In this document: piece after piece, positions 32,999-44,748 of the stretch
How the letters are laid out: every line of letters begins with the position of its first letter
How positions within the stretch are numbered: position 1 is the first letter of the stretch
Source: Thelonectria olida
Taxonomy: Eukaryota > Ascomycota > Sordariomycetes > Hypocreales > Nectriaceae
NCBI GenBank assembly: GCA_020736575.1
Contig: JAGPYM010000021.1
Span: 124,001-188,000 of the forward strand
Reading direction: 5' to 3'
Length of the DNA stretch: 64,000 nucleotides
Position numbers and translations under genes: made by a program
The notes under the pieces: model-generated
Databases searched by the model: none
The model's input: only the letters and a program-made list of their open reading frames with translations
Told to the model about the DNA's origin: nothing

Positions 32999-34631
32999 TA
33001 GGCTTGGCGGCAAGAAAGGATGATGACAGAGGCTTGGTCACATGGCCAGGGACGCATCTCATGGTGGCCTGCAGCCATGGTGTTGACCCTTGCAGAGAAG
33101 ACTCACATGGAGGCGGAGGCTGGTGGGCTTGATCCAGCTGAACTCGCTGCAATGCGGTACGATGCGGGGAGCTGTCTGTGCCGTCCAAGTCCTTCGTCCA
33201 TACGGGTGGGACGAGACCAAACAACATTTCAACCTCCGTCATCACGTTACTCAACACCATACCCAGAGATACGGCACCTAGTCTCTCGATGCAACTTCAC
33301 CGCTCCACTCAAAGAAGCTACCACCAGACTATGCCAAGAGGGTATCCGTATGGTGTCGCAAGATACTCACCGAACCATGTCACAGCATATGCTGTGCAAG
33401 AGTCGACATATGTCCCGATGCCGGGGTAGCTTCAGCTTCTCCTCCCGCAGACCGTCATCAATATGTCAAGGTGCAGAGCAAGGCTCCCTGTCGGTGTGGT
33501 CTCAGAGATGCTACGGTCTACGGATATTGGAGGCTGGGATGGAGTAAGACGCCACTCGCACCCTTCCGTCACCGCCCTTGAGGCGCGTTGGGTGATTTGT
33601 CTCTGAAGCCTGGAGAGAAGGCGGCGTGTCTTCCTATGGCCCTTGCCGCCGTTTGCGACCACTAGCGCCCGAAGTCATCTCGGAGCTTGAATCTAGAACA
33701 GCAACCCTTGCATCTTCCCGCCAAGTCTGGCAATAAGCTTGGCAGGCGTCATCGGTCACAATGGGGCTCTCAAAGGGCTGCTGTGTCTTGTGTGTCTCGC
33801 CATCCGCACTTGCAAGCGCTGAGAGCGCTTCATTCATGGTCTCGTGGACGTTTCTCGTCCGGGGTCCGCGAGTGTCCAAGGGCAAGACCAAGGCACCCCT
33901 CCCCCGATTTGCCTCGTCGACCCGCCATTCCCATTCCTCCGCAACGCCCGCTGTCGGTTGCTCGTGAACGACTGTTGGCTTCTCTCGTGTGGTTGGGCAT
34001 CTGAGACCCCTCGCCCTGTCATCAAAGGCCCATTATAAGCTACATGGGTACCATGCCATGCAGCAACGAAGGGGCAATTGAATCCTGGGTCGCTCCGCAT
34101 TTGCAGCACACCCACCTCCTCCCGCCTGGCGCGGATAGCTCTCTGCACCTTGCGCCCGTTAGGCCATCTTTCCACTGGCCCCAGATCGAGGGGTCTGGTG
34201 TCCCGTGTCGACGACGGTCACGATCGGCACAGCAGCCAAGCAAGTTCAGCCCGACATGATCTGTTGTCTCTTATCTCGTGGAAACGAAGTCGCCCTCGAC
34301 GAGTCACTGGCTAGACCCAGTCTCAGCCACGACTAGCAAGGGTTGTTGGACGCAGAATCCCGGTACTTTCCCTCACCCTGGTCCATTAGCTCGTCCATTG
34401 TCCAATCCTGATGGATCCTCAGGGTTCGTTCATGTGCAAAGTTAAAACTCCAACTCTCCCAGCTTACCTCGACTCCCGACCTCCATCATCACCAGCTGTT
34501 CTTTCATCTCTTGCATTCAATCGCTTCTTTGCCTGCTTCTGCCACCTGTTTGGCAGGAGACTTCAGTCAAATCGCCCTTGGAGGCGGTTCTTCACAGCCT
34601 TGGGCGCAATCGCAGACAAAAGTCGATCGCC

Positions 34632-37408
34632 ATGTCATCGACAACAACAGCGGCCGCTGCTGCTGCTACAGGCGCGAAGCCCCAGGGCGGCATCATCGAG
34701 GGCCTCAACCCCATCCATTACAACCCGAAGGATCCCATTTCCCTGTTCATCGTGCAAGCATGTATCATCATCATCTTTTGCCGCCTTCTCCACTACCCTC
34801 TCTCCAAGTTTGGTCAGCCTCGTGTTATCGCAGAGGTCATTGGTGGCATCGTACTCGGTCCCTCAGTCATGATGCGCATCCCTGGCTTCCAGGAAAACAT
34901 CTTTCCCACCGAGTCTATGCCAGTCCTGTCAAATGTCGCCAACCTCGGTCTGCTTCTATTCCTGTTCCTCGTTGGCCTCGAGGTCGACACCCGCATGTTC
35001 CGGACAAACTGGCGTGTTGCCCTTAGTGTCGGCCTTGCCAGTATGATCCTTCCCTTTGGACTTGGTGTTGCCGTCGCCTGGGGCTTGTACAACGAGTTTC
35101 GCAGCGAAAGCAACCTGGAAAACCTTGACTTTGGCACCTATGCTTTGTTCATTGGTACCGCCCTCGCCATCACCGCCTTTCCCGTCCTGTGCCGTATCCT
35201 CTCCGAGCTGCGGCTGCTTGGCACTGCTGTCGGTGTGACGGTTCTTGCGGCTGGCATTGGTAACGATGTGACGGGCTGGGTTCTCTTGGCTCTGAGCGTT
35301 GCTCTCGTCAACAATGCTTCCGGCTTGACGGCACTTTACGTCTTCTTGACTGCCGTTGCTTGGGTACTCTTCCTAGTCTTTGCTGTCCGTCCATGCTTCT
35401 TCTGGGTTTTGCGCCGCACCAACAGCATTCAAAACGGCCCTACCCAGGCCGTTACAGGTTTAACGTTACTCCTCGTCTTGATCTCTTCTTGGTTCACTGG
35501 TAAGTACCCATGGTATCGAGTCATGGCTTGCGCTAACGACAACAGCTGCCATTGGTGTCCACGCCATTTTTGGGGCCTTCTTAATAGGCTTAATTTGTCC
35601 CCACGAGGGTGGTTTCGCCATCAAGCTCACCGAGAAGATTGAGGACCTGGTGACTACACTACTGCTACCTCTCTATTTCGCACTTTCCGGTCTGAACACG
35701 AATCTGGGTCTGCTCGACGATGGCAAGACCTGGGGTTACGTGATTGCTGTTATTGCCTGTGCCTTTTCCGGCAAGATCATCGGAGCTACTCTCGCAGCAC
35801 GATTGGCTAATTGCCTATGGCGTGAGAGCTTTACTATCGGCGCGCTCATGAGTTGCAAAGGTCTTGTGGAGTTGATTGTCTTGGTACGCCCTTCGTCCGT
35901 CATTAACACGAGTAAGACACTGACCAAGTCAACAGAATATTGGTCTTCAAGCAGGCATCCTGTCACAACGAACTTTCACCATGTTCGTTGTCATGGCCCT
36001 TGTGACTACTGTCTCGACCACGCCATTGACCCGCGCACTCTATCCCATGTGGTACCGCGAGAAGGTCGACAAGTGGCGTCGCGGCGAGATTGACTGGGAT
36101 GGCACCCCTCTTGTCACTGAGGCTCAGGCTTCCGAGAACAGGATGGAAGAGGCGCTGGACAAGGCCCAGACCCGCCGTCTCATCTTGCATCTTCGCCTCG
36201 ATGCTCTTGCTGGCCTCTTCAACCTTGTTGCCCTCCTCGGTGCCGCCAAGAAGGTCGCAGACGCGGAAGCGACCAAGGAGAAGAAGGAAGAAAGCGGATC
36301 GGCCCCTGGTACCGGTCCTCCCAGTGTCGTGTCTGAACCAAACAATGCTGTATCTACCACTCGTCCTCTCGAGGTCCGCGGTGTTCGACTCGTGGAGCTT
36401 ACGGATCGTACCTCTTCAGTCATGCAGTCTGCGGAACTAGACGAGTTCGCTAATCGCGATGCCGTCTTTTCTGCTTTCCAGACCTTCTCTCGACTCAATG
36501 GCGTCGCAGTCGCCGGTCATGTCTCTGTCATCCCAACGTCGGTATATGCTGAGACCATTGCCAAGAACGCTGAAGAATCCAAGTCTGACTTGATGCTTAT
36601 TCCTTGGAGCACTCATGGTGGCCTTGTTGAGGATAACCTGGCCGTTCCAACTGAAATCAGCTCTGTGAACGACAGATTCTTTAGCAGATCCTACATCGAC
36701 TATGTCCAGGGAGCCATGTCCCAGGCCCCTTGCACCACTGGTATCTTCATTGGCTGGAACCACGAGGATCAGAGTTTGTCTAAGCGGCCAACTCTGACCC
36801 GAAGTGCCTTTACTGGATTGTCGGTGCACAGCAACCATGACGGTTCTGTTTTGTCACCTACGAACCAGGCTCAGCACGTTTTCGTTCCCTTTATTGGTGG
36901 AAAGGATGATCGAGCAGCTTTGCTCTTTGTTCTGCAGCTGGCGCACAACCCTAACGTGACCATTACCATTGTTCATCTCAGCTCCATTGATGATGAAGTG
37001 GATGTGCACTTGGGTGCGGAGAAAGACCCTTCGTCTAGTAACGGTGTGGACAAGACTGTCATTGGTGAGCCATCAGCGGTCGACCTTGATCTCTTGAACA
37101 CGACCAAGCAGAATGCTTCAAAGACATTTGAGGGCCGTGTCAAGGTTATCGAAGTCTCGGTCAATTCTATCCGTGACATTCCCGACCGCGCTGTTGCGGA
37201 GGCCCAGCACGTTGTGGGCAAGTCCAAGTTGAGCGCTGGCGACTTGATTATCGTGGGTAGAAACCATGTCTGCTTTGAGAACCTTTTGCACGGTGATCTG
37301 GGACTCGAGCGGGAGTTTCAGCGAACTGTGGGTGTCCTGGGCGATAAGATTGCCCGAGCCGGCATTCACGCAGGTCTACTGGTTATCAATGATGCAGAGT
37401 CACATTAA
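34632..37408 (+). CDS. Kha1-like K+/H+ antiporter (CPA2 family)
   Basis: Exons 34632-35499, 35546-35883 and 35936-37408 give 892 residues. Residues about 40-450 hold 11-12 membrane segments of a Na+/H+ exchanger domain: GQPRVIAEVIGGIVLGPS, NLGLLLFLFLVGLEVD, FIGTALAITAFPVLCRIL, VLAAGIGNDVTGWVLLALSV, HAIFGAFLIGLICPHEGGFA, LPLYFALSGLNTNLG and GALMSCKGLVELIVLNIGLQ. The LICP/ALSG and GND/CKGL blocks match the Kha1/CHX branch of CPA2. The hydrophilic C-terminal half (about 470-892) is regulatory, with universal-stress-like segments (KSDLMLIPWSTHGG, GDLIIVGRNH). Yeast Kha1 works in Golgi or endosomal membranes on K+ and pH homeostasis. The introns are 46 and 52 bp, the first near the lower size limit. 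It converges on the kinesin-like gene. Confidence 0.93.
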
Positions 37409-37733
37409 TCTGCTTGATGATTCGTCACTTCTAGAGGGATGCCTCGACACGACTGGCGTCTTGGGCTTTTGGATTCAATTTGCATGGGATTGGATGTTAT
37501 GCTATTCTTGGCCACATATTAAGACATTGTGTGTACTAGAGAATGTTTACACATCACGGATGGATTGCAGCCAGGCTTGGCATGCTGTGTTTAGGATATT
37601 GACGAAATATGATGAATTCTTAATTTATCTCTGATGACCTCCTACCCAATGTGTTCAGACGCCGTGATCCGAGGCAATTGGCTTACGCTTCAATTATATC
37701 TTGTTGACTGAGGACCAAGGTGGCCAATGCCAC
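37409..37733. other. Convergent 3' intergenic gap
   Basis: About 325 bp between the facing stop codons of the antiporter and kinesin-like genes. It is AT-richer than its flanks and has no coding frame; it is taken as shared 3' UTR and terminator space. Confidence 0.5.
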
Positions 37734-39630
37734 TTAGACATGGATGAAGTAATGTCTGGCTTGCTCGTCATAGACCAGGATGACCTCGCTCAGCATAGAC
37801 TTGACATCAATGACAACCTGCTTCCACAACTGGACATCGTATCCAGAATTCACCATGGTGTGGCTCCGAGTGACGACGGCGCAGAGGTATCGCGTGCCTG
37901 GTGCCGTCGCCTGAGACAATGCCCCGACGGCGTGAACCGCAGTCATGTCGGACAGAATAATGGCGATATTCATTCCCGGCTGCGTCAACGGGCCGTTGGG
38001 AGGTGCGTCCCAGGAGACGGCCATTCCAGGGCGGATCCGCGACTTAAAGGGAACCGAGAGGGCCGCAGCGCGAGGATCTCGGCTCGATGTTCCAGCAGGG
38101 TGGCCATCGATGTTGCCGCTTGCTTTGTTGCTATCAGTGTGCAGCTGCCACATCTTGGATTGGAAGGCTGCAGCTCGTTCAGGCGTGACGCCGGGGGTTT
38201 CGAGGCAGCGTGCCTGGAACTCGTCGAACGGAAGGGCGAGCAACTGAGCCCCCGTCTCGAAAGGTGCGAGCATCTGGCCGTCGATGGGAGGCGTGCCCGA
38301 GTTGTGCAAGATCCATTGCCGAACCTGCTCATTCGACCACGTCGTCGGCACGTTGGGGTGGTACGCCTGCGCCTTGGCCTTGGTGACGATGACACGACAC
38401 TGCTCGGCGTAGCGGAGAGTGTTCTTGCTGGCGCTCACGTCGGCCAGACAGGGGTTGAGGCACGCCAGCACGACCATCTTAGAGGGCGTGGAAGATGAGG
38501 GGTCGAAGATGTGCTTGAGGACCTTTGTTAAGGCGCTCTGGCGAACGGGCGCGCGGGAGGTCTTCTTCAGACCGGCGTCGACGGCGGCTTTGGCTCGGAT
38601 GCACGCGTTGAGCACCGACAAGCTGCTGTTGATCTCGCGCGTCTCCTTAAGGCGACGGGCGCTGTCGACGGCGGTGTCGTGGGCGCAGTCGCGCGCGACT
38701 TCGGAGCCCGCGAGGTCGATGAGGTAGAGCAGGCCGGCGTTCGGGCTGACGATCTTGATGGGGCCGGAGGGGATGGCCTTGATGCGGATGCGGCATATGG
38801 CGTGGGAGCGCGAGGAGGCGCTGTTCTTGTCGGTGGCAGAGGTGCGGCGGCGGGAGGCGGCGATGGCGATGTAGTCCTCCATGGAGGCTTGGGAGGGGAT
38901 GGGGACTTCGACGGCGCCGCGGAGGTGGGTTGTGCCGAAGGAGTCTTCGAGGACGGAGATGGGTTGGCCGGCAGCGAGGAGGTCTGTCGCAAGGTTAGTG
39001 TTTCATCCTGTATGATGGTGTTGAGGAGTATAGGGGGTGAGGAGCGTGTAAGGAGAGGTGAGGAGACATACCATATGCGGCGTTGCCGGCGAGCTCGACA
39101 ATAGTCATGGTGACATGATGCTCGCCGGCAAGACTGCCGTTGAACAGGTCCTTGGCAACGAGCTCCTGAAGGTTGCTAATAGTGTGCGTCTTGCCGGAGC
39201 CCGTCTGGCCGTGGGCGAAGAGGGTCGCGGTGCCGCCCTCGCGGACAAAGGGCAGCAGGGGCTGGAGGACGTCCTCATAGATCTTGCTCGTACGTTGGTG
39301 CGCGGCGTAGACGCGGTCGGCCGTGAAGACGGACGTCTGCAGGGTTGGGGGCTTGTTGATGGCTCCGCGGCGGAGCTGGTGGGCGTCGACGACGTTGGGG
39401 GAGTCGATGCGGCGCTCGACGGCTTCGGGCTGGTCCTGGAGAGTTGCTTCTTCGTCGGTGCGGGGGCGGATGCGCACGGCGACGACGGTGTTCTTGGGCT
39501 CGGGGGAGGATTGGGGAGTGGAGGGTGTGGGCTTGGGGACGTAGAGGCGATGGAGGGCGCGGAAGATGTTGCTGGTGCCGCCTTCTTGGAGAACCTGGGG
39601 GAGGGTTGGGTTGGGGTTGGGCTGAAGCAT
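37734..39630 (-). CDS. Kinesin-like motor protein with SAM-like region
   Basis: Exons 39630-39072 and 38983-37734 give 602 residues. The motor domain spans about 46-385. The P-loop GQTGSGKT (141-148), switch I KNSASSRSHAI (about 245) and switch II LIDLAGSE (about 275) are all intact. KETREINSSLSVLNACIRA, followed by RQSALTKVLKHIF, is the conserved switch II helix cluster, and NTLRYAEQCR closes the motor. The splice joins NAAYDLLAAG in frame. Residues about 400-460 (TWSNEQVRQWILHNSG, LLALPFDEFQARC) resemble a SAM domain. A short beta-rich tail (RIRPGMAVSWDAPPNGPL) follows. No long coiled coil is visible, so the protein may work as a monomer or by SAM contacts. The motor with a SAM domain recalls KIF24 and diatom spindle kinesin; classification among kinesin-13-like motors is tentative. 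Confidence 0.88.
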
Positions 39631-40591
39631 TGTGAAGGAGGGGGTGAGAGACGGATATGGGTGTTGTGAAGAGTTGATATAAGTTGAGAGAGGCTCTGAC
39701 TTGCTTTGTTTGGGGTTGTGATGGTTGAGTTGATGGATTGGATTGTAAAGAACTCAATTGCTGTCTAGCTGCAACATATATATAATGAATGGGCACACCG
39801 GCAGAGCACACGCTACCTGAACATTGGGCGAAGATTTCATCTTAATGCTCCCTTGCGGAGTAGAACGTCACATAGAACAGCATTTGTTCGCCAAGGGGTT
39901 GTCTGGGATGTTTTGGTGTGTTCGCGTATTGTTCGCGGGTCAACACTCGGTGTTATTCGGGTGCCTGGCCGGAGCGAGTAAGTATTTGGTGATACAGAAG
40001 ACAATGGATCAGGCAGCAGAATACTACTGGTTATGTTGTGTTGTTTATTATCCCGATCTCAATTGGCGCCAGGGGAATGCTGCTGCCTGACGATCACCAC
40101 GGGGACATGCATGGAGTCAGGGGGTGGTCGAGATATCTCGAGGCTGCTGTTGCACCAGCTTAAAGGTGATGCTGATACCATTTCTCTGTAGTCAAGTTAT
40201 CTATATTGGTCTATGGCCTGAAATGATGAGGAAGAACAAATAACGCCTCTTTGCCAGGCAGTGTAGAGAGACGCATCCATTGTCTACACGTTGAATCTTG
40301 CCGTGCTCGGTTCATCCTTGGCAATTGGGAGGCAACTCGTTTGGGTCAAACTATTTCCTAGGCAAGAGCATGTAGCTAACACAACGTTTGACGAAAACCA
40401 GATCCCGACCCGGGCGATGAGGCCGGCTCGGAGCGGAGGGCCCCACTCTCCTCCGGACGGGCAAGGTGGGGCCGGCCGGCATTGAACAGCATTCACATGT
40501 GGAAAAGTATTTGAACAATAATAAGTAGTTCTGTATTAACGAGTATTTACGTCTCTTTCAACCTCCAGGGTATCTTTCGCGGTTCCATTAG
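39631..40591. other. Intergenic region upstream of the kinesin-like gene
   Basis: About 960 bp between the kinesin start and the PTR2 stop, both genes on the minus strand. A TATATAT word at about 39775-39784 may belong to the kinesin promoter. No coding region is supported. Confidence 0.4.
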
Positions 40592-42555
40592 TTAGACCTT
40601 CTCACTCTGCTCGTGACCCAGCTTGTTCTCGAGCGCAGTAGGCTGGTTAGTACCCTTGTACTCGGACCTGGCCAGCATGTTCCACTTGTCCTCCTCGCTG
40701 TCGAGACGGTGGAAGCAGAACCAGAAAGCAACGCCACCGACAAGGGCAATGACGGCCACGACGACGTAGTTCCAGACCAGCAGGGGATCCGTCGAGAGGG
40801 GAATAAAGGCCTGGCCGATGGCGGCAGACACGGCGCTCATGAACAGGTTGACACTCATGACGAGGGACTTCATGTTCTCGGGAGCCTTGGAGTAGGCGTA
40901 CTCGTACGAAGTAACGTTGGTCAGGATCTCGGCGAGACCGATCAGGATGTAGGGGAGACACTGGGCCCAGACGTTGATGGGCGCGGGCTCGCAGTCCTCG
41001 CCGTTGGCGTGGTCGCCGCAGGGGCTCATCTTGTAGATGTAGTGCTGCATGACGGCAGAGGCGACCATGGACAGGGCGGCGATGAAGAAACCGGTCGTCA
41101 TGCGCTTGATGGGGGTGAAGGCGAAGCCGATCTTGCGGAGACCGGGGTACAGGAGGTGGTCGATGAGGGGAACCATGAGGACGATGGAGATGGGGTTCAG
41201 GTTCTGGATGACATCGTTGGGGGTGCCGTGAAGCTCCATGGTGGCGGCCTGGCTGGTCAAGTTGCCCGTCATCTGGTTGTAGGCGAGGAAGAAGACGGGG
41301 AGGAAGAGGAAGACCTTGCAGGCCATGAGACCACGGCGGACCTCGTCGACCCAGGCGTCGTCGTAGGTCATCCAGACGGGGCGCTCGGAGACCTCGACAT
41401 TGGAGGGCTTGGCCAGGTCCCAGTTAAGATTGAAGGGCTTGCACTGCTTCTGCACGTAGATGAACATGCGGAGGAACTTGGAGAGGACGGATCCAGTCGG
41501 GGGAGACAGCTTGTAGTTCTTCTTGTTGAAAGCCAAGACGATGGGGGCGATCAGGAACAGGGCAGTCGGGATCAGGAAGGCAAGCCAGAAGCCCACGTAC
41601 TTTTCCACATAAACCATGCCAATCTGGCCCGTCAGGGAGCCGACGTTGATGCACAGGTAGAAGTAGAGGAAGACGCGGGTGTTGGTGACGGCGGGGTCGA
41701 CGATGACGCGCTCGCCGTTGCGGACCTCGACGCGCATGCGGGTGTCCTCGTTCTGCTCGGCGAGGAGGGGAGAGACGTTGGCCTTGAAGAAGCCGGTGCC
41801 GACGCAGAGGCAGAGGAGACCGATGATGAAGGCGGCAAAGGACGAGTCGGCGTGGATGATGACGCCGGGGGCAGAGGCGGCGACGAGGATAACGTGGGCG
41901 ATGGTGGAGATGCCAATGGCAATGTGGATGGTCCAGAAACGACCCATGCGAGCATCGGCAATCCAGGCACTGGGAAGTGTTAGTACTTTGTTGATGTGAT
42001 GGGGGGAGGTTACAGCCGCGTTAAGGCAAACCTCATATCACGAGCGTTCACTTACCCAACAAGAGGCATCACGTAGGCAAAGAACTGGTTGAACAAGGAG
42101 ATGGCCTGGGCAGCCTGAGGTCCCATTCCCAGGGCACCAGCCTGCGCATTCGATGCCGAGGGGTCGGTCGGCGCACCGGTGTTGGAGCCATCGGGCAGCG
42201 GCTTGTTGACAAAGTTTGTGTACAAGACCGACCTGCATCACAGTCAGTAAACAGTCACGGTAGTGCCATTGCTGGCGGGTGTTACTTACGAGCCGTAGTA
42301 GCTGAATCGTTCGCAAAGCTCGACAAAGGCAATGGTGTACATGGACCACTTGATGACACCCGAGACTCGACGCAGCGTGCGCAGGTCTTCCTCGGTGGGC
42401 GCGTCGTCGAACTCGCCTTCGGTCTGGTGCGAGTCGTGGCGCATGCCCTTGTCCATGGAGCCCTTTGCGGCAATCTGGGGGATGCCGTGCGTCTCGGGGT
42501 CGGCCAGCCCGGCGCGGGCGATGGCGTCGGTGTCGAGGTTGACGGTGGTTGTCAT
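40592..42555 (-). CDS. POT-family di/tripeptide transporter (PTR2-like)
   Basis: Exons 42555-42290, 42232-42056 and 41969-40592 give 606 residues, the normal PTR2 length. The N-terminal 75 residues are hydrophilic and cytosolic. ELCERFSYYGS begins the first membrane segment. The splice joins GAWIADARMGRFWTI, the first POT signature, and FFKANVSPLLAEQ and YFYLCINVGSLTG follow as further signatures. About 12 membrane segments are visible. PTR2 proteins import di- and tripeptides with protons through the plasma membrane. The large extracellular insertion between the ninth and tenth segments (YKMSPCGDHANGEDCEPAPI) is usual in fungal members. A TATATATA lies 101 bp upstream of the start. Confidence 0.94.
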
Positions 42556-42655
42556 GACGGGCGACTCTTGGTGGTTGTTGACTTGGTCAAGAGGAGGGGT
42601 CGTCTCTGCTTTCAGCCCGCAATGGGATGCAAGTGTAGAGAGACAAGAGACGGGA

Positions 42656-42663
42656 TATATATA
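42656..42663 (-). promoter_or_regulatory. TATA box of the PTR2-like gene
   Basis: TATATATA about 101 bp before the start codon, at a usual distance for a regulated fungal promoter. A second TATATATA-like word lies at about 42755-42762. Confidence 0.55.
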
Positions 42664-43373
42664 AGACACACACAAGAGAGGAGGCCTGGAGGTGAGGACC
42701 TGTGAGAGGGATGGGGGAGGAGAGACGAGACGAGACGGGACTGCAGAAGATCTTATATATATCGAAATGCCAATGCATCGAGCTGTACGTACTGTCTGCC
42801 CTATTGCACCATCTCCCTTGCCTTTGGATACCGTTTGACGGACGGGGATCCCGTTGTCGTCGTCGGTTGCCACCGACCAGGAGCGGCGAACGACAGTTCC
42901 AGCCCCCGGTCCATCTTCCAGACGACGACGACGCATCTCGAAAGATTGCAACATTGTGCCTTATCGGGCAGGTCGAAGCCTGTTCCCCCGGACAGTCCCT
43001 CAAAGGGCACGTACGAAGCAAACCAATGGGTGGAAAGACGAATGTAACCAGACTAACCATTGGGCAAAGGGTCCCTCTACGCACAAAAGTACCGGGGGAC
43101 CCATTTGATAGGCTCTTCTTTTTTTCGCCTTTGGCCGTGGGGAGGTTGTTACATGGACGCCCAGCAGGCGACGCGCCGCGGACGGTCCAAGTCCAAGTTG
43201 GGGAACCTCGGCAGCCGTCAAGCCACAGAAGGCTGCCTCTCGTCTCTTACACGACGGCTGTACATACGAGGACAGTGTGGATGGCGGCGACGTCCCCTCA
43301 CAATCCCAACCGGCCGGGAACAGGTCCGCCTCGGACGTGGGACATGCAACGCTGCGGGTCCGGCCGGGGGAAA

Positions 43374-43387
43374 GGGGGGGGGGGGGG
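43374..43387 (+). repeat. G14 homopolymer
   Basis: Fourteen G bases, preceded by GGGGGAAA. Such a run may fold as a G-quadruplex, and its length is also prone to sequencing error. Confidence 0.7.
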
Positions 43388-44729
43388 TCCATCGGGCCTA
43401 TTCGACGGCAGGCTTAGGCCAGGAGGGGAAGGTGGCAAGACAGGCTCTGATCTTGTTTGCCGCGTGCAGGCGAGTTGGATGGGGCCGAAGACGCGGGAGA
43501 CGCTTCTGCAGGTATGCATGATTCGATCTTTTGCGTGAAACATGTTGAGGCCTTGTCCATGTTCGTGAGATGGGACCTGCGAGACTCAGGCTCAGAGATA
43601 ACGTCGGCAGCTCGTTCATACGTGGACCATGGCGCGTTGAGGAGGAGTCTCAATGCCGTCTGCCTCCCCATTGTCTGCGCAACGCAGTGCCTTTCGTGTG
43701 GCGTCGACAATCTGCCATCTGCCGAGGCATGGCGTTGTGTCAGTGTCATGTCCCCCCTCTCTACGATCTCTCGATTCAGCCACCTACGAACATTCCCTCC
43801 AACAACCAAATCCAGTCAAACAAGGTCTCAAACAAAAGTATTCTCATCCCCTGACGGAGAAGATGGTGTCGTGACCAGGCTCCGTTTGGCGTAAGCGTGC
43901 CCTGGATCAAGGATCGGACGACCCGGCATTCACTATCCGCCGCTCGTGGCGATCTTCTGTCGGGGGCTTGTGCTGCGGCTGCTTCGCATTAGGCGATGAA
44001 CGTCTGTGGCGCCGTTATTTTAGGCGCGCGCTCAGAGGTTGCATCAGTGGCTTTTCTTGATGGCCAGGTCCTGCCAGGGAGGGCGTTTTCACTTCATCCT
44101 CGGATGTTGATGAGCGGCTGCCGCGCTCGTAAGCATGGCTTCTTTTGAGGGATGGAATGCTGTCGGCGACAGTGACTTGCCCATGGACGACTCGCGCCCG
44201 GCAATGCACATGCAAAGTGATGACCAACAAGAATTCGGATCATTGCCAGCTTGGCGATGTCTTGGCGACGGCCTCACCCCTGTATTCCAGTGTGTGTGCT
44301 TATGCACTTGGGCGTCGGAACCAAGATTCTGTTATATCCGAATAGCCTCACACGTTGTTCTTTGCCGAAAGTCAACGGCTTCTGTCTTGTACAGCTGATG
44401 ATTCCAGTCTGACCCTATGAGACGATGCACTCATTAGTTGCAGAGGAAACACACCACGGCAACATCTGGAATATGAAAGCTTCTGCTGTTGCGTGGTCCA
44501 CACAGCAGCACGTCATCTCCCTCGGAGACCTCTCATCAGGCGTCTCTGTGGCTCTCCGTCAATCTTCTTCCCCTTCCTCCTCTTGTCCCTTGTCTCGCCC
44601 CTCGCATCGAATGTAACCAGTAACCTTCCTAAAGCGGGTTGGAGCTATGGCACTGACTGTGTCCATCCCAAAACGTGAGGTGATGTTCTCTCGTCGGCGT
44701 GGACCGATTTATTCCCAGCGCCATGTCCG

Positions 44730-44748
44730 ACCACCACCACCACCACCA
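44730..44748 (+). repeat. ACC microsatellite
   Basis: Six ACC units plus one base in non-coding DNA. Confidence 0.75.

Larger units (their letters stand above)
31048..34631. other. Gene-free region with short direct repeats
   Basis: About 3.6 kb with no supported gene. Many overlapping frames of under 200 residues occur on both strands between 32,660 and 34,300, none with a recognisable domain. Short repeats are listed separately. A TATATAAG word at about 32012-32019 is followed only by a tiny frame. The part just before 34632 probably contains the promoter and leader of the antiporter gene. Confidence 0.45.

Noticed and set aside
37701..38498. A 265-residue frame on the plus strand
   Set aside because: Antisense to the kinesin-like gene, which has all motor motifs intact.
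40613..41983. A 456-residue open frame on the plus strand
   Set aside because: It is exactly antisense to the PTR2-like gene, rich in Asp, Gly, Glu and Val with no domain, as expected from codon bias of the opposite strand. It also runs across the PTR2 splice site.
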